A stretch of DNA of 50,291 bases from an uncultured Eubacteriales bacterium. Its GTDB lineage: Bacteria; Bacillota; Clostridia; Christensenellales; Aristaeellaceae. This document shows positions 7,351 to 14,887 of the stretch, one piece after another; within the stretch, counting starts at the first letter, position 1, and every line of letters starts with the position of its first letter. The stretch covers positions 1 through 50,291 of the forward strand of contig CACYGY010000015.1 in NCBI GenBank assembly GCA_902774025.1, given 5' to 3'. The notes under the pieces were generated by a model that saw only the letters and a program-made list of their open reading frames with translations, had not been told where the DNA came from and did no database searches. The translations under genes and the position numbers were made by a program.

Positions 7351-9582
7351 ATGGAAGTATTCAAGCGAATAAAGAAAAACACCCGGTTCCTCTGGCATCT
7401 GCTGGACCGGAGTATCTATGTGGGCAGCCGCCGGGAAAACAATCTGGTTGCCCTGACCTTTGTCAGCATTGTCACGACCATCCTGGGCATTGTCCTGTTC
7501 CTGATGAACCTCCTCAGCTCACCCAACGGCTGGGACTTTTCCCGTGTGTTCATGTCCGTGGTGACCTTTCTGTCGGGAGCCGGCTGCGCCTGTCTGGCAC
7601 ATTTCCGGAAAGACCGGGAAAAGGCCGTCCTCATTCCCACCCTGTTCTGCGCCTTCGTCTTCACCTTTTACGCCCTGACGGGATACGGGGAAGGGACCGG
7701 CATTCTCTGGAGTCTTCTTCTGCCCATCGGCATGTCCTATTTTGTCAGCGTCAAATCCGGGCTCATCCTGGCCGCCTACCATTCCGTTCTCTATTTCGTG
7801 GTGTTCTTCACGTCTCTGGGAGATAATCTCCGCCCGTACTACGGACCGCTCTTCATGGAACGCTTTCCCATCCTGTACGCCGGTCTCTCCCTTTTCACCG
7901 TCTATGCCATGATTCAGTATCACCGCACGGTTCTCTTTGAGATCGACTACACCGACAGGCTGAATCAGGAAGTGGCCAGGCAGACGGCCGTGGCGGAGGA
8001 GCGAAGCCGGAAGATCGAGGAGATGTCCCTGCAGACCATTCAATCCCTGGCCAACGCCATCGACGCCAAGGATCCCTACACCCGCGGACATTCCACCCGG
8101 GTCAGTCAGTACAGTGCAAAACTGGCCGGGGCACTGGGCTGGAGTCCGGAGCGGATCACGGATCTTCAGTATGCGGCCATGCTCCATGACATCGGGAAAA
8201 TCGGCGTTCCTGATTCCATCCTGAACAATCCCAAGCGCCTGACGAACGTGGAGTTCGACATCATCAAATCCCACACCACCATGGGCGGGGAAATTCTGAA
8301 AAACCGTTTCCTGGTGGACGTGGCGGAATGCGTGGCCCGGAGCCATCATGAACGGTATGACGGCAGCGGGTATCCTCAGGGCATCAAGGGGGAAGAAATC
8401 CCGGAGGAAGCCCGTGTGGTGGCCATCGCGGACGCCTTTGACGCCATGAATTCCAACCGGATCTACCGGAAAGCCTGCACCGAAACCCATATCCGCCATG
8501 AACTCCTGGAAGGCAGAGGCAAGCAGTTTGACCCTTCCATGACGGATGCCTTCATCTGTCTGTTGGACAGGGGGGAACTGAAGGACATTCAGGAAAGCGA
8601 TGCCGGTGATAACGACGCCATGGCAGCCCCTTCCGCCCTGCTCCAGGAAGTGGTGGAATCCTTCGTCAATCAGAACGCTGCAGAACAGATTGACCTGGTC
8701 ACGGGGATTCTGAACCGCACCGCCGGGGAGGCCGCCATCGCCAAGTCCATGAAGGAAAAGGGCGGATATCTTGTTTTCCTTGACCTGGACAATCTCAAGA
8801 AAATCAATGACCTGTACGGTCATGACGCGGGAGACCGGGCTCTGAAACTGACGGGAACGGTCCTCTCCGAATCCGGTGACGACGGATTGTGTTGCCGCCT
8901 GGGAGGCGATGAATTTCTCCTTTTCCTGGGAGGATTGAGTCAGGAAGCCGCAGGGGACAGAGTCCGCGCCGTCCAGAACGCCTTCCGTGTCCGGAAAAAG
9001 GATGACCCGGAAATCGAAGCCGCTTCCCTCTCCGCGGGTCTGGCCATGTGCACCCCGGAGGATACCTATGCCGTGACCTACAGCCGGGCGGACAAGGCCC
9101 TTTATCATGTCAAGCAGAACGGAAAGAATGATCTGAGTTTCTATCAGGATGACGCGGATGACTTCCTGGAGCGCAAGGCGGATATTCACAAGCTTGTTCA
9201 GAGCATCCGGGACAGCGGCAGTTATCAGGGAGCCATGGACGTGGAATACCGGCAGTTTTCCAGAATGTATGAGTTTGTCATCAACCTGGAAAAACGCTTC
9301 CATCAGTCTTCCTTCCTGATCATGGTGACCATGGAGATGACCAGGGACGAGGCGCCGATTCTGGAGGAACTGGAAAAGGCCATGTACTACATGGAGCAGT
9401 CCATCCGCCAGACCATCCGGAACGTGGACGTCCTCACCCGCTATAACCAGCGGCAGTTCCTGATCATCCTCCTGGGAACGAACCCGGAGGGCGTGGAGAT
9501 CGCCATGGGCAGAATCTTCAGGGGATACTACAAAATGTACGGCAGCGGCTCCTTCACCCCTGTTTACGCGGTGGCCAGCTGA
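7351..9582 (+). CDS. Membrane-bound HD-GYP phosphodiesterase with GGDEF domain and a second degenerate GGDEF-like domain
   Basis: 743 residues. Residues ~30-200 form about six membrane helices, followed by a short coiled coil. An HD-GYP domain spans ~225-400, with RGHSTRVS, HDIGKIGVPD (~279) and HHERYDGSGYP (~331), all catalytic motifs intact. A GGDEF domain spans ~460-620 with RLGGDEFLLF (~515). The last ~100 residues again resemble the second half of a GGDEF domain (SIRQTIRNVDVLTRYNQRQF), but the motif is RYNQRQF instead of RYGGDEF (~696). HD-GYP domains hydrolyse c-di-GMP and GGDEF domains make it, so this may be a bifunctional membrane sensor, the terminal copy acting in regulation or dimerisation. 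ATG 7351 has GGGAG 8 bp upstream. It stands alone between a promoter and a terminator. Confidence 0.9.
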   Translation: MEVFKRIKKNTRFLWHLLDRSIYVGSRRENNLVALTFVSIVTTILGIVLFLMNLLSSPNGWDFSRVFMSVVTFLSGAGCACLAHFRKDREKAVLIPTLFCAFVFTFYALTGYGEGTGILWSLLLPIGMSYFVSVKSGLILAAYHSVLYFVVFFTSLGDNLRPYYGPLFMERFPILYAGLSLFTVYAMIQYHRTVLFEIDYTDRLNQEVARQTAVAEERSRKIEEMSLQTIQSLANAIDAKDPYTRGHSTRVSQYSAKLAGALGWSPERITDLQYAAMLHDIGKIGVPDSILNNPKRLTNVEFDIIKSHTTMGGEILKNRFLVDVAECVARSHHERYDGSGYPQGIKGEEIPEEARVVAIADAFDAMNSNRIYRKACTETHIRHELLEGRGKQFDPSMTDAFICLLDRGELKDIQESDAGDNDAMAAPSALLQEVVESFVNQNAAEQIDLVTGILNRTAGEAAIAKSMKEKGGYLVFLDLDNLKKINDLYGHDAGDRALKLTGTVLSESGDDGLCCRLGGDEFLLFLGGLSQEAAGDRVRAVQNAFRVRKKDDPEIEAASLSAGLAMCTPEDTYAVTYSRADKALYHVKQNGKNDLSFYQDDADDFLERKADIHKLVQSIRDSGSYQGAMDVEYRQFSRMYEFVINLEKRFHQSSFLIMVTMEMTRDEAPILEELEKAMYYMEQSIRQTIRNVDVLTRYNQRQFLIILLGTNPEGVEIAMGRIFRGYYKMYGSGSFTPVYAVAS

Positions 9583-9594
9583 GAAAATTCCATC

Positions 9595-9620
9595 AAAAAA
9601 CGCGGCGCAGCCGCGTTTTT
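9595..9620. terminator. Bidirectional terminator
   Basis: AAAAACGCGGC, a GCA loop and GCCGCGTTTTT form a perfect stem with an A run on one side and a T run on the other. It lies between the converging HD-GYP gene (+) and nucleotidase gene (-) and should stop both. Confidence 0.92.
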
Positions 9621-9624
9621 CTAT

Positions 9625-11823
9625 TCAGCGGGGGGTATAGAAATTGAAGATAAACAGCCCGTTCCGATCCATGGGACGGGTCTGAAGGGACCCAGCACTG
9701 ACCTGCAGGGCCCGGGGCGACTTCTCCCCTCTCCGGAGGAAAGCGCTGCGGATCCGCCATCCGCCATGGACTCGTTCCAGAATCCATTCACCCGCTCCCT
9801 CTGCCTGTGCCATCTCCGTCATTTCCGTTCTTTCAGGTCCCTCCCGGGCCGTGAGCACACGGCCCTTCGCATCCGTCAGGGTGAGTCGGTTTTTCCCCGT
9901 AAAGTGCACCCTCAGGGGCATGGCCGTATCGGGAAGCGGCGCCGAAATCCCGTCGGGCACAGTCCGGCAGGCTGCAAAGAGCAGGCCGGTTTCAGTCCTT
10001 TCCCCGGTCAGGACGCTGGCCGTAGCCTCGTGGAAAACCAGATACGTGCCGCCCTCCACCGGCGTGTCCGCATACCCTGCCGCTGTTTCTCCCTCACCAT
10101 GCTCCCCCTCCCCGGCGCATTCCACGCTCCATCGCCATGGAAAATCGGGCAGGACCGGATCCGGCGCCCCGGAGATGTACCGGGCCAGATAATCCCGGAT
10201 AATCCGCTCCTTTCCTGGACAGGGAATGGCAGAGGCTACGGAGTCATTCCGCAGGGGTCCCCTGGGATTCCCCATGCAGTAGGCGTTCACCGCTGCCAGA
10301 TAGACCTGGTCCTCCTGAAAACCTTTGCCGCTGGCGAAGCCCAGGATCCGCACCCGTTCCCCTTCCCGCCGGGAAAGGTCGCACACATAACTGACGCCCC
10401 CGGCGATGAGGGCTGAAAATGGATCCCCCGCCTCCAGACAGACCGTCCGGCCGCCCAGGATCCGGGTGCGGAAATGGTCCCGGACATTCTCCTCCAGGAT
10501 CTCCCTTACATGGCGCCCCGTCACGGGCAGGACATACACCTCGTCCCCGAACACGTCCATGGAACATACGTCCCTGACGGTGAGCGGCCCGGGCCTGACT
10601 GTATAGCCACTGCTCACGGTGACACTGGACAGGAAAAGGTCCGCCTGAAGACCTTCGGCACCCAAAAGCACCGGATGAACATCGCCCCCCGCCCCGTACA
10701 GTTCCCTCAGACGGCGGGTCACACCGGAGAGAACGGAAAGACTCACCAGGTCCATGGTATCCGTCTGCCTCCGATAGAAATCCGGGCATCCGTCCCAGTC
10801 CCCAGCAGCCTCTCCCAGGGGCGTATCCATGAATTCCATGGCCGCTTCCGCATAGGGGGCGATTTTCTCTTCCAGTTCTCTGTCCACCTCATAGTCCGCC
10901 AGTTTCAGATTCCGGTTCTCCTTGACCTCCCACCGGAGTCTGCCGGAGGCATCGTCCCAAAGCCGCAGAACCGTGCAGGTCAGGTTCTGCCCGCCTCCGT
11001 TCACCACGGGAATGGGAGCTCTGTCCCTGCAGGATCGGGTAAAGCAGGCACTCCGGTGATCATGTCCCAGAACCAGAAGGTCCACGTCTTTCGTCTTCAG
11101 GATCAGTCTCAGCCCCTGATTTTCCGTATTCACCCATGGCCGCATCTTCCCCTGTGCGTTCCCCAGGGCTCCGTGATAGGCGACAATGATGAATTCGCAG
11201 CCTGCCTCCCTCATTTCCCCGAGGTACCGCTCCGCTTCCTTCACGACGGAGCAGCGCGTATTCCCCGGATGCGCAAAACACATGCCGGGAAAATGGACCG
11301 GCACGTCCCAGCGGGGCACATCCGTGTTCTCCAGACCCAGAATACCGATGCTGTGCCTGTGCCCTTCCACTTCAATGGTGCGGATCAGGTAAGGCCTGAA
11401 GACATTTTCCCCCTTTTCGTGCTCCCCGTCCGTACCGTCGTAGACCACATTGGCCGCGAGGACAGAAACACCTCCCGCCTCCATCTCCCGGTAGATTTCC
11501 TTCATGAGTTTCCAGTCCCGGTCGAACTCATGATTGCCGGGGACAAAGACGTCATACCCGATTTCCCTCAGACACAGGGCCATGGCGGGAATGGCCTCCG
11601 ATTGCCCCCGCCGCCGCTGCGTGAGATGTGTGTCGGACACCGGAGCTCCCTGAAAGAGATCCCCGTTGTCCAGGAGCAGTACATTTTCGTTTCCGTACCT
11701 CTCCCGGAAACCGTGCACGGCGGTGGATACTCTGAGCATGCTGTTCTGTACTCTGCCTGAATAGAGATCCGTGTCCCAGCACCTGCCGTGCATATCCGTG
11801 GTGGTGAGAATCACAAACTCCAT
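9625..11823 (-). CDS. 5'-nucleotidase / 2',3'-cyclic phosphodiesterase family metallophosphatase
   Basis: 732 residues. The N-terminal calcineurin-like metallophosphatase domain carries the two-metal motifs TTTDMHGR (6-13), DNGDLFQG, GNHEFD and LGHDHRS. The C-terminal half has the 5'-nucleotidase C domain (DVFGDEVYVLPVTGRHVREIL, GGVSYVCDLSRREG, YLAAVNAYCMG). It should release phosphate from nucleotides or cyclic nucleotides (UshA/YfkN class). These enzymes are usually secreted or wall-anchored, but no signal peptide, lipobox or sorting signal is visible with the ATG at 11823. The frame extends upstream to 12030 with low-complexity sequence; 11823 is chosen because the conserved domain begins there and AGGAGG lies upstream, although 14 bp away. 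Confidence 0.85.
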   Translation of the reverse strand: MEFVILTTTDMHGRCWDTDLYSGRVQNSMLRVSTAVHGFRERYGNENVLLLDNGDLFQGAPVSDTHLTQRRRGQSEAIPAMALCLREIGYDVFVPGNHEFDRDWKLMKEIYREMEAGGVSVLAANVVYDGTDGEHEKGENVFRPYLIRTIEVEGHRHSIGILGLENTDVPRWDVPVHFPGMCFAHPGNTRCSVVKEAERYLGEMREAGCEFIIVAYHGALGNAQGKMRPWVNTENQGLRLILKTKDVDLLVLGHDHRSACFTRSCRDRAPIPVVNGGGQNLTCTVLRLWDDASGRLRWEVKENRNLKLADYEVDRELEEKIAPYAEAAMEFMDTPLGEAAGDWDGCPDFYRRQTDTMDLVSLSVLSGVTRRLRELYGAGGDVHPVLLGAEGLQADLFLSSVTVSSGYTVRPGPLTVRDVCSMDVFGDEVYVLPVTGRHVREILEENVRDHFRTRILGGRTVCLEAGDPFSALIAGGVSYVCDLSRREGERVRILGFASGKGFQEDQVYLAAVNAYCMGNPRGPLRNDSVASAIPCPGKERIIRDYLARYISGAPDPVLPDFPWRWSVECAGEGEHGEGETAAGYADTPVEGGTYLVFHEATASVLTGERTETGLLFAACRTVPDGISAPLPDTAMPLRVHFTGKNRLTLTDAKGRVLTAREGPERTEMTEMAQAEGAGEWILERVHGGWRIRSAFLRRGEKSPRALQVSAGSLQTRPMDRNGLFIFNFYTPR

Positions 11824-12123
11824 ATCCGTTCTTTCATCCTCCTGCCTGTCAAGGGATGCCGGCTTCTTCCCTGCATTTTCTTCCTTCCCGGGCGCCATTT
11901 CCCGGGGATCAGGTTTCGGGGGTGTCCCGGAAGAAATCCTGCCGGGACTTCCCCCGATCTCTGTACCGCTGTCTTTCTGATTCGTGAATCGTTTCAGATT
12001 TCCTTCCCCGGCTTTTCCCGGATCAGGCATACCGGACAGCGGAAAAAGTGTCTCTTCCGTGGGATTCCGGTGGAAACGTTTCGGATTTCCCTCCGTTTTT
12101 CCGGAAACGCAAACCGGAAACAG
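11824..12123. other. Non-coding stretch upstream of the nucleotidase gene
   Basis: About 300 bp with no recognisable gene. The minus-strand frame open through most of it is the low-complexity extension of the nucleotidase frame. No clear -35/-10 pair was found. Confidence 0.45.
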
Positions 12124-12155
12124 AAAAACCGGGACCCCCCTTCACCGGCTCCCGG
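12124..12155 (-). terminator. Terminator after the EamA/GNAT operon
   Basis: On the minus strand CCGGGA and TCCCGG enclose a 15-nt loop and are followed by TTTTTCTG. It begins 12 bp past the acetyltransferase stop. Confidence 0.65.
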
Positions 12156-12167
12156 CTGTCTGTGGCC

Positions 12168-12692
12168 TTATGGCAGATCCCTGGACATGTACAGAATCAG
12201 ATCGTCATCATTGCAGCACTCCGAATAAGGTTCACAGACCCGGTTTCCGTACCACACACCGGAACCGTCGGGGATATACCCGCGCCTGGCGTACATGCGC
12301 TGGGCGCTGCCGTACCCCGCGTGAAGACCCACGCCCAGACAGACCCGGGAGGCGTACGTTCCGGCCACCTTTTCGGCTGCATCCATGAGAAGCGTTCCGA
12401 TGCCCCGCTTCCGGTACTTTTCCAGAACCCCGAAGTCCACAATCTCCGGGATGCCCATATGCCCGAAGGCACCCGCTTCGGGAGCGGGATACACATTGAT
12501 ATACCCCGCGATCTGTCCATGGTATTCCGCCACCATGGAAACGCATTTGCCTTCCTGCTGATCCTTCAGACGCGCAAGATACTTGTCCACCGTGACATGC
12601 CAGCCCTGGGCAGTCTCCTCATCCGTGATGATCTGCGCGTCCCCGGGCATGAGATCCCGGATCCGGACCTCGCTGTCCTCATGGTAAGTCAT
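12168..12692 (-). CDS. GNAT-family N-acetyltransferase
   Basis: 174 residues with the GNAT fold. Strand-forming residues VAEYHGQIAGYINVY precede the acetyl-CoA site VLEKYRKRGIGTLLMDAAEK, which contains the RxxGxG/A pyrophosphate loop (RKRGIG). The tail GYGSAQRMYARRGYIPDGSG matches motif B. It should transfer an acetyl group from acetyl-CoA to an unidentified amine. The start at 12692 has AGGAGG upstream. It lies 38 bp downstream of the EamA transporter gene on the same strand and probably shares its transcript. Confidence 0.9.
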   Translation of the reverse strand: MTYHEDSEVRIRDLMPGDAQIITDEETAQGWHVTVDKYLARLKDQQEGKCVSMVAEYHGQIAGYINVYPAPEAGAFGHMGIPEIVDFGVLEKYRKRGIGTLLMDAAEKVAGTYASRVCLGVGLHAGYGSAQRMYARRGYIPDGSGVWYGNRVCEPYSECCNDDDLILYMSRDLP

Positions 12693-12730
12693 TGGTCATT
12701 CCTCCTTTCCTGTTTCCGCGGCACCCTTTT

Positions 12731-13579
12731 CTATGTCCGGTGCCACCTTGCAAGATATACGTTGTACCCCACAATGCTCACAACAACTATGACGCATCCC
12801 GCCATGGACAGGGGTGTGACGCTCTCCCCGTAGAAGACGGCCACCAGCAGCGGATTCAGGATGGGTTCCATTCCGGTGATGAGGCTCGCGGACACGGGAG
12901 AGGTATGCTGAATACCCGCAGAGAGCAGAAGATAGGCAAGACCCACCTGCACCACGCCCAGTGCCGCAATGGCGCCCATGGTGGGCAGAGAGAAATCCGT
13001 CTCCCCAAAGCACAGGGGCGTAAGGATCACGCCGGAGGCCAGCTGCCCCAGGAAACAGGAGGAAAAGGCATCCGCCCCCTCCCCGGTGTTCATCATGAAG
13101 ACGCCGGCATAGGAGATTCCCGAAAGCACCGCCAGAAGGTTTCCCAGAAGGTTTCCCGCCTGGATTCCGTCCACAAAGAAGAGCAGCACGCCCAGCAGCA
13201 CCAGCACACAGCACAGAAGATCCACCCGGCCGGGCTTCTGGCGGTAGATGAGGCTCATGAAGAGAATCACAAAGACCGGTGCTGTGAACTGAAGCACGAT
13301 GGCATTGGCCGCCGTGGTCATTTTGTTGGCAAGGACAAAGAGAGTCGTCACAAGAATAATGCACAGCGCTCCGGTGAGGGTGCGCCGGTTGATGACGATT
13401 CTGCGGTGCCGGATCAGGAGATACAGTCCGATCACCCCGGACCCGATCAGATTCCGGATCCCGTTGATGGCCAGACCCGACCACGGAATCAGTTTGATAA
13501 ACAGGCCTCCCGTGCTGAAGCACAGGGATGCCAGGAATACATACAGAACGGCCCTGCGTCTGACGGCTGCTTCTTTCAT
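12731..13579 (-). CDS. EamA/DMT superfamily permease (RhaT/YdcZ-like exporter)
   Basis: 282 residues with ten hydrophobic segments in two EamA repeats. The first repeat includes SLCFSTGGLFIKL and the NAIVLQFTAPVFVILFM helix, and the second includes GVVQVGLAYLLLSAGIQH and the conserved SASLITGMEPILNPLLVAVFYGE. DMT proteins export metabolites or amino acids in exchange for protons; the substrate is unknown. It is first of two genes with a GNAT acetyltransferase. An overlapping frame on the same strand has no domain character and is not counted. Confidence 0.9.
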   Translation of the reverse strand: MKEAAVRRRAVLYVFLASLCFSTGGLFIKLIPWSGLAINGIRNLIGSGVIGLYLLIRHRRIVINRRTLTGALCIILVTTLFVLANKMTTAANAIVLQFTAPVFVILFMSLIYRQKPGRVDLLCCVLVLLGVLLFFVDGIQAGNLLGNLLAVLSGISYAGVFMMNTGEGADAFSSCFLGQLASGVILTPLCFGETDFSLPTMGAIAALGVVQVGLAYLLLSAGIQHTSPVSASLITGMEPILNPLLVAVFYGESVTPLSMAGCVIVVVSIVGYNVYLARWHRT

Positions 13580-13723
13580 ATCTCCTGACAGGACAGGACA
13601 TGCGCCTGTCCCCCGGGAAAATCCCGGCCTCTCTTCCTCTGTCCCACCGCAGCCGGAAGGATCCCGTCCTTCCCGGCAGGTTTCTTCAGCGGTGAATCAT
13701 ATCCCGTCTTCTGAGTCCCCTGC

Positions 13724-13751
13724 ATCATACCATAAACACGGAAAAAGGAAA
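13724..13751 (-). promoter_or_regulatory. Possible promoter for the EamA/GNAT operon
   Basis: On the minus strand TTTCCT, a 16-bp spacer and TATGAT lie about 145 bp upstream of the EamA start. The -10 is good and the -35 weak. Confidence 0.35.
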
Positions 13752-13819
13752 GCGGAATCTCACATCCCGCCGCTTGCGGGTGTGCATCCCCTTCCTGCCC
13801 GCTTCCGTTCCCTGCGTTG

Positions 13820-13848
13820 TTGCGGTCCCGTCATTCCTGTGTTATGCT
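13820..13848 (+). promoter_or_regulatory. Promoter for the D-cysteine desulfhydrase gene
   Basis: TTGCGG, a 17-bp spacer and TATGCT, 32 bp before the ATG at 13881. Confidence 0.5.
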
Positions 13849-13880
13849 CTGTCAATCCTGTGACGAAGGGAGACCCGAAC

Positions 13881-14834
13881 ATGCAGGGACTCAACGGAAT
13901 CGAAAAAATCGCTCTTGGAATCTTTCCCACACCGCTTCATCCTCTGAAACGCCTCAGTGATCTTCTGGGCATCGATCTGTGGATCAAGCGGGACGATCTC
14001 ACCGGCGTGGCCCTGGGAGGCAACAAGGTGCGCAAGCTGGAATATCTCCTGGCGGAAGCCCGGCAGCAGGGTGCGCAGTTGGTGTTCACGACCGGCGGAG
14101 CCCAGTCCAACCACGCCATGCTCACCGCGGCCTGCGCCGGGAAACTGGGCATGAAGGCTGTCCTGATTCTCAAAAAGCGCGGCGTCACGGAACGGAAGGG
14201 CAACCTTGTGCTGAATCACCTCATGGGCACCGAGGTCCGCTTTATGGACACGGACGATTACGGGGACATCTATGCGGAAATGGACCGGGTGGGTACCGCC
14301 TCGGGTGTCCCTTACTACAAAATCCCCTGCGGGGGCAGCAACGCTCTGGGAACGCTGGGGTATGTGGACTGTGCCCGGGAAATCAGCATGCAGGGGGAGA
14401 CCTTTGATCATCTCGTCTGCGCGGAGGGCAGTGGCGGCACCATGGCGGGTCTTGCGCTGGGGGCCGGGCTGTACCTCGGGAACACCCTTGTTCACGGCAT
14501 GATGGTGGACAGGGAGCCCTTTGACCGGATCACCCCCCGCCTCATGGGGGAGGCCGCCGCCCTTCTGGGAAAGAAGCCGGAGGTCAGCGGAAAAGATTTC
14601 CACCTTCTGGACGTCTGCGGTCCCGGGTATGCCATTCCCTCCCATGAGGGGAATGAGGCCCTGCGGATGATGGCGGAAAACGAGGGCATTTTCCTGGATC
14701 CGGTTTACACCGGAAAGGCTTTCGGGGGACTGGTGAAAATGGTCCGGGAAGGCATCATTCCCAAGGGTGCGCGTGTCCTGTTCCTGCATTCCGGCGGCGC
14801 CGGCGGCCTCTTTGCCCTGGACGCGGAATCCTGA
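13881..14834 (+). CDS. dcyD: D-cysteine desulfhydrase / ACC deaminase family PLP enzyme
   Basis: 317 residues of the fold-type II PLP family. The N-terminus FPTPLHPLKRLSDLLGIDLW and KRDDLTG lead into LGGNKVRKLEYLL, in which the lysine after GGN binds PLP. TGGAQSNHAMLTAA and the glycine-rich EGSGGTMAGLALG (phosphate cup) follow, then LDPVYTGKAFGGL and FLHSGGAGGLFAL at the end. Related enzymes break D-cysteine to pyruvate, ammonia and sulfide, or deaminate 1-aminocyclopropane-1-carboxylate; the desulfhydrase role is more likely here. The ATG at 13881 has GAAGGGAG upstream. It is flanked by its own promoter and terminator, so it is monocistronic. Confidence 0.88.
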   Translation: MQGLNGIEKIALGIFPTPLHPLKRLSDLLGIDLWIKRDDLTGVALGGNKVRKLEYLLAEARQQGAQLVFTTGGAQSNHAMLTAACAGKLGMKAVLILKKRGVTERKGNLVLNHLMGTEVRFMDTDDYGDIYAEMDRVGTASGVPYYKIPCGGSNALGTLGYVDCAREISMQGETFDHLVCAEGSGGTMAGLALGAGLYLGNTLVHGMMVDREPFDRITPRLMGEAAALLGKKPEVSGKDFHLLDVCGPGYAIPSHEGNEALRMMAENEGIFLDPVYTGKAFGGLVKMVREGIIPKGARVLFLHSGGAGGLFALDAES

Positions 14835-14843
14835 CCTGTAAAT

Positions 14844-14887
14844 CACCCCGGTACGGCCTGCAGGGCGTACCGGGGTGAAGTTTTTTT
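14844..14887 (+). terminator. Terminator of the D-cysteine desulfhydrase gene
   Basis: A perfect 12-bp stem, CACCCCGGTACG with CGTACCGGGGTG, followed by a run of seven T. The T run reaches into the stop codon of the converging hydrolase-Nudix gene. Confidence 0.92.
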
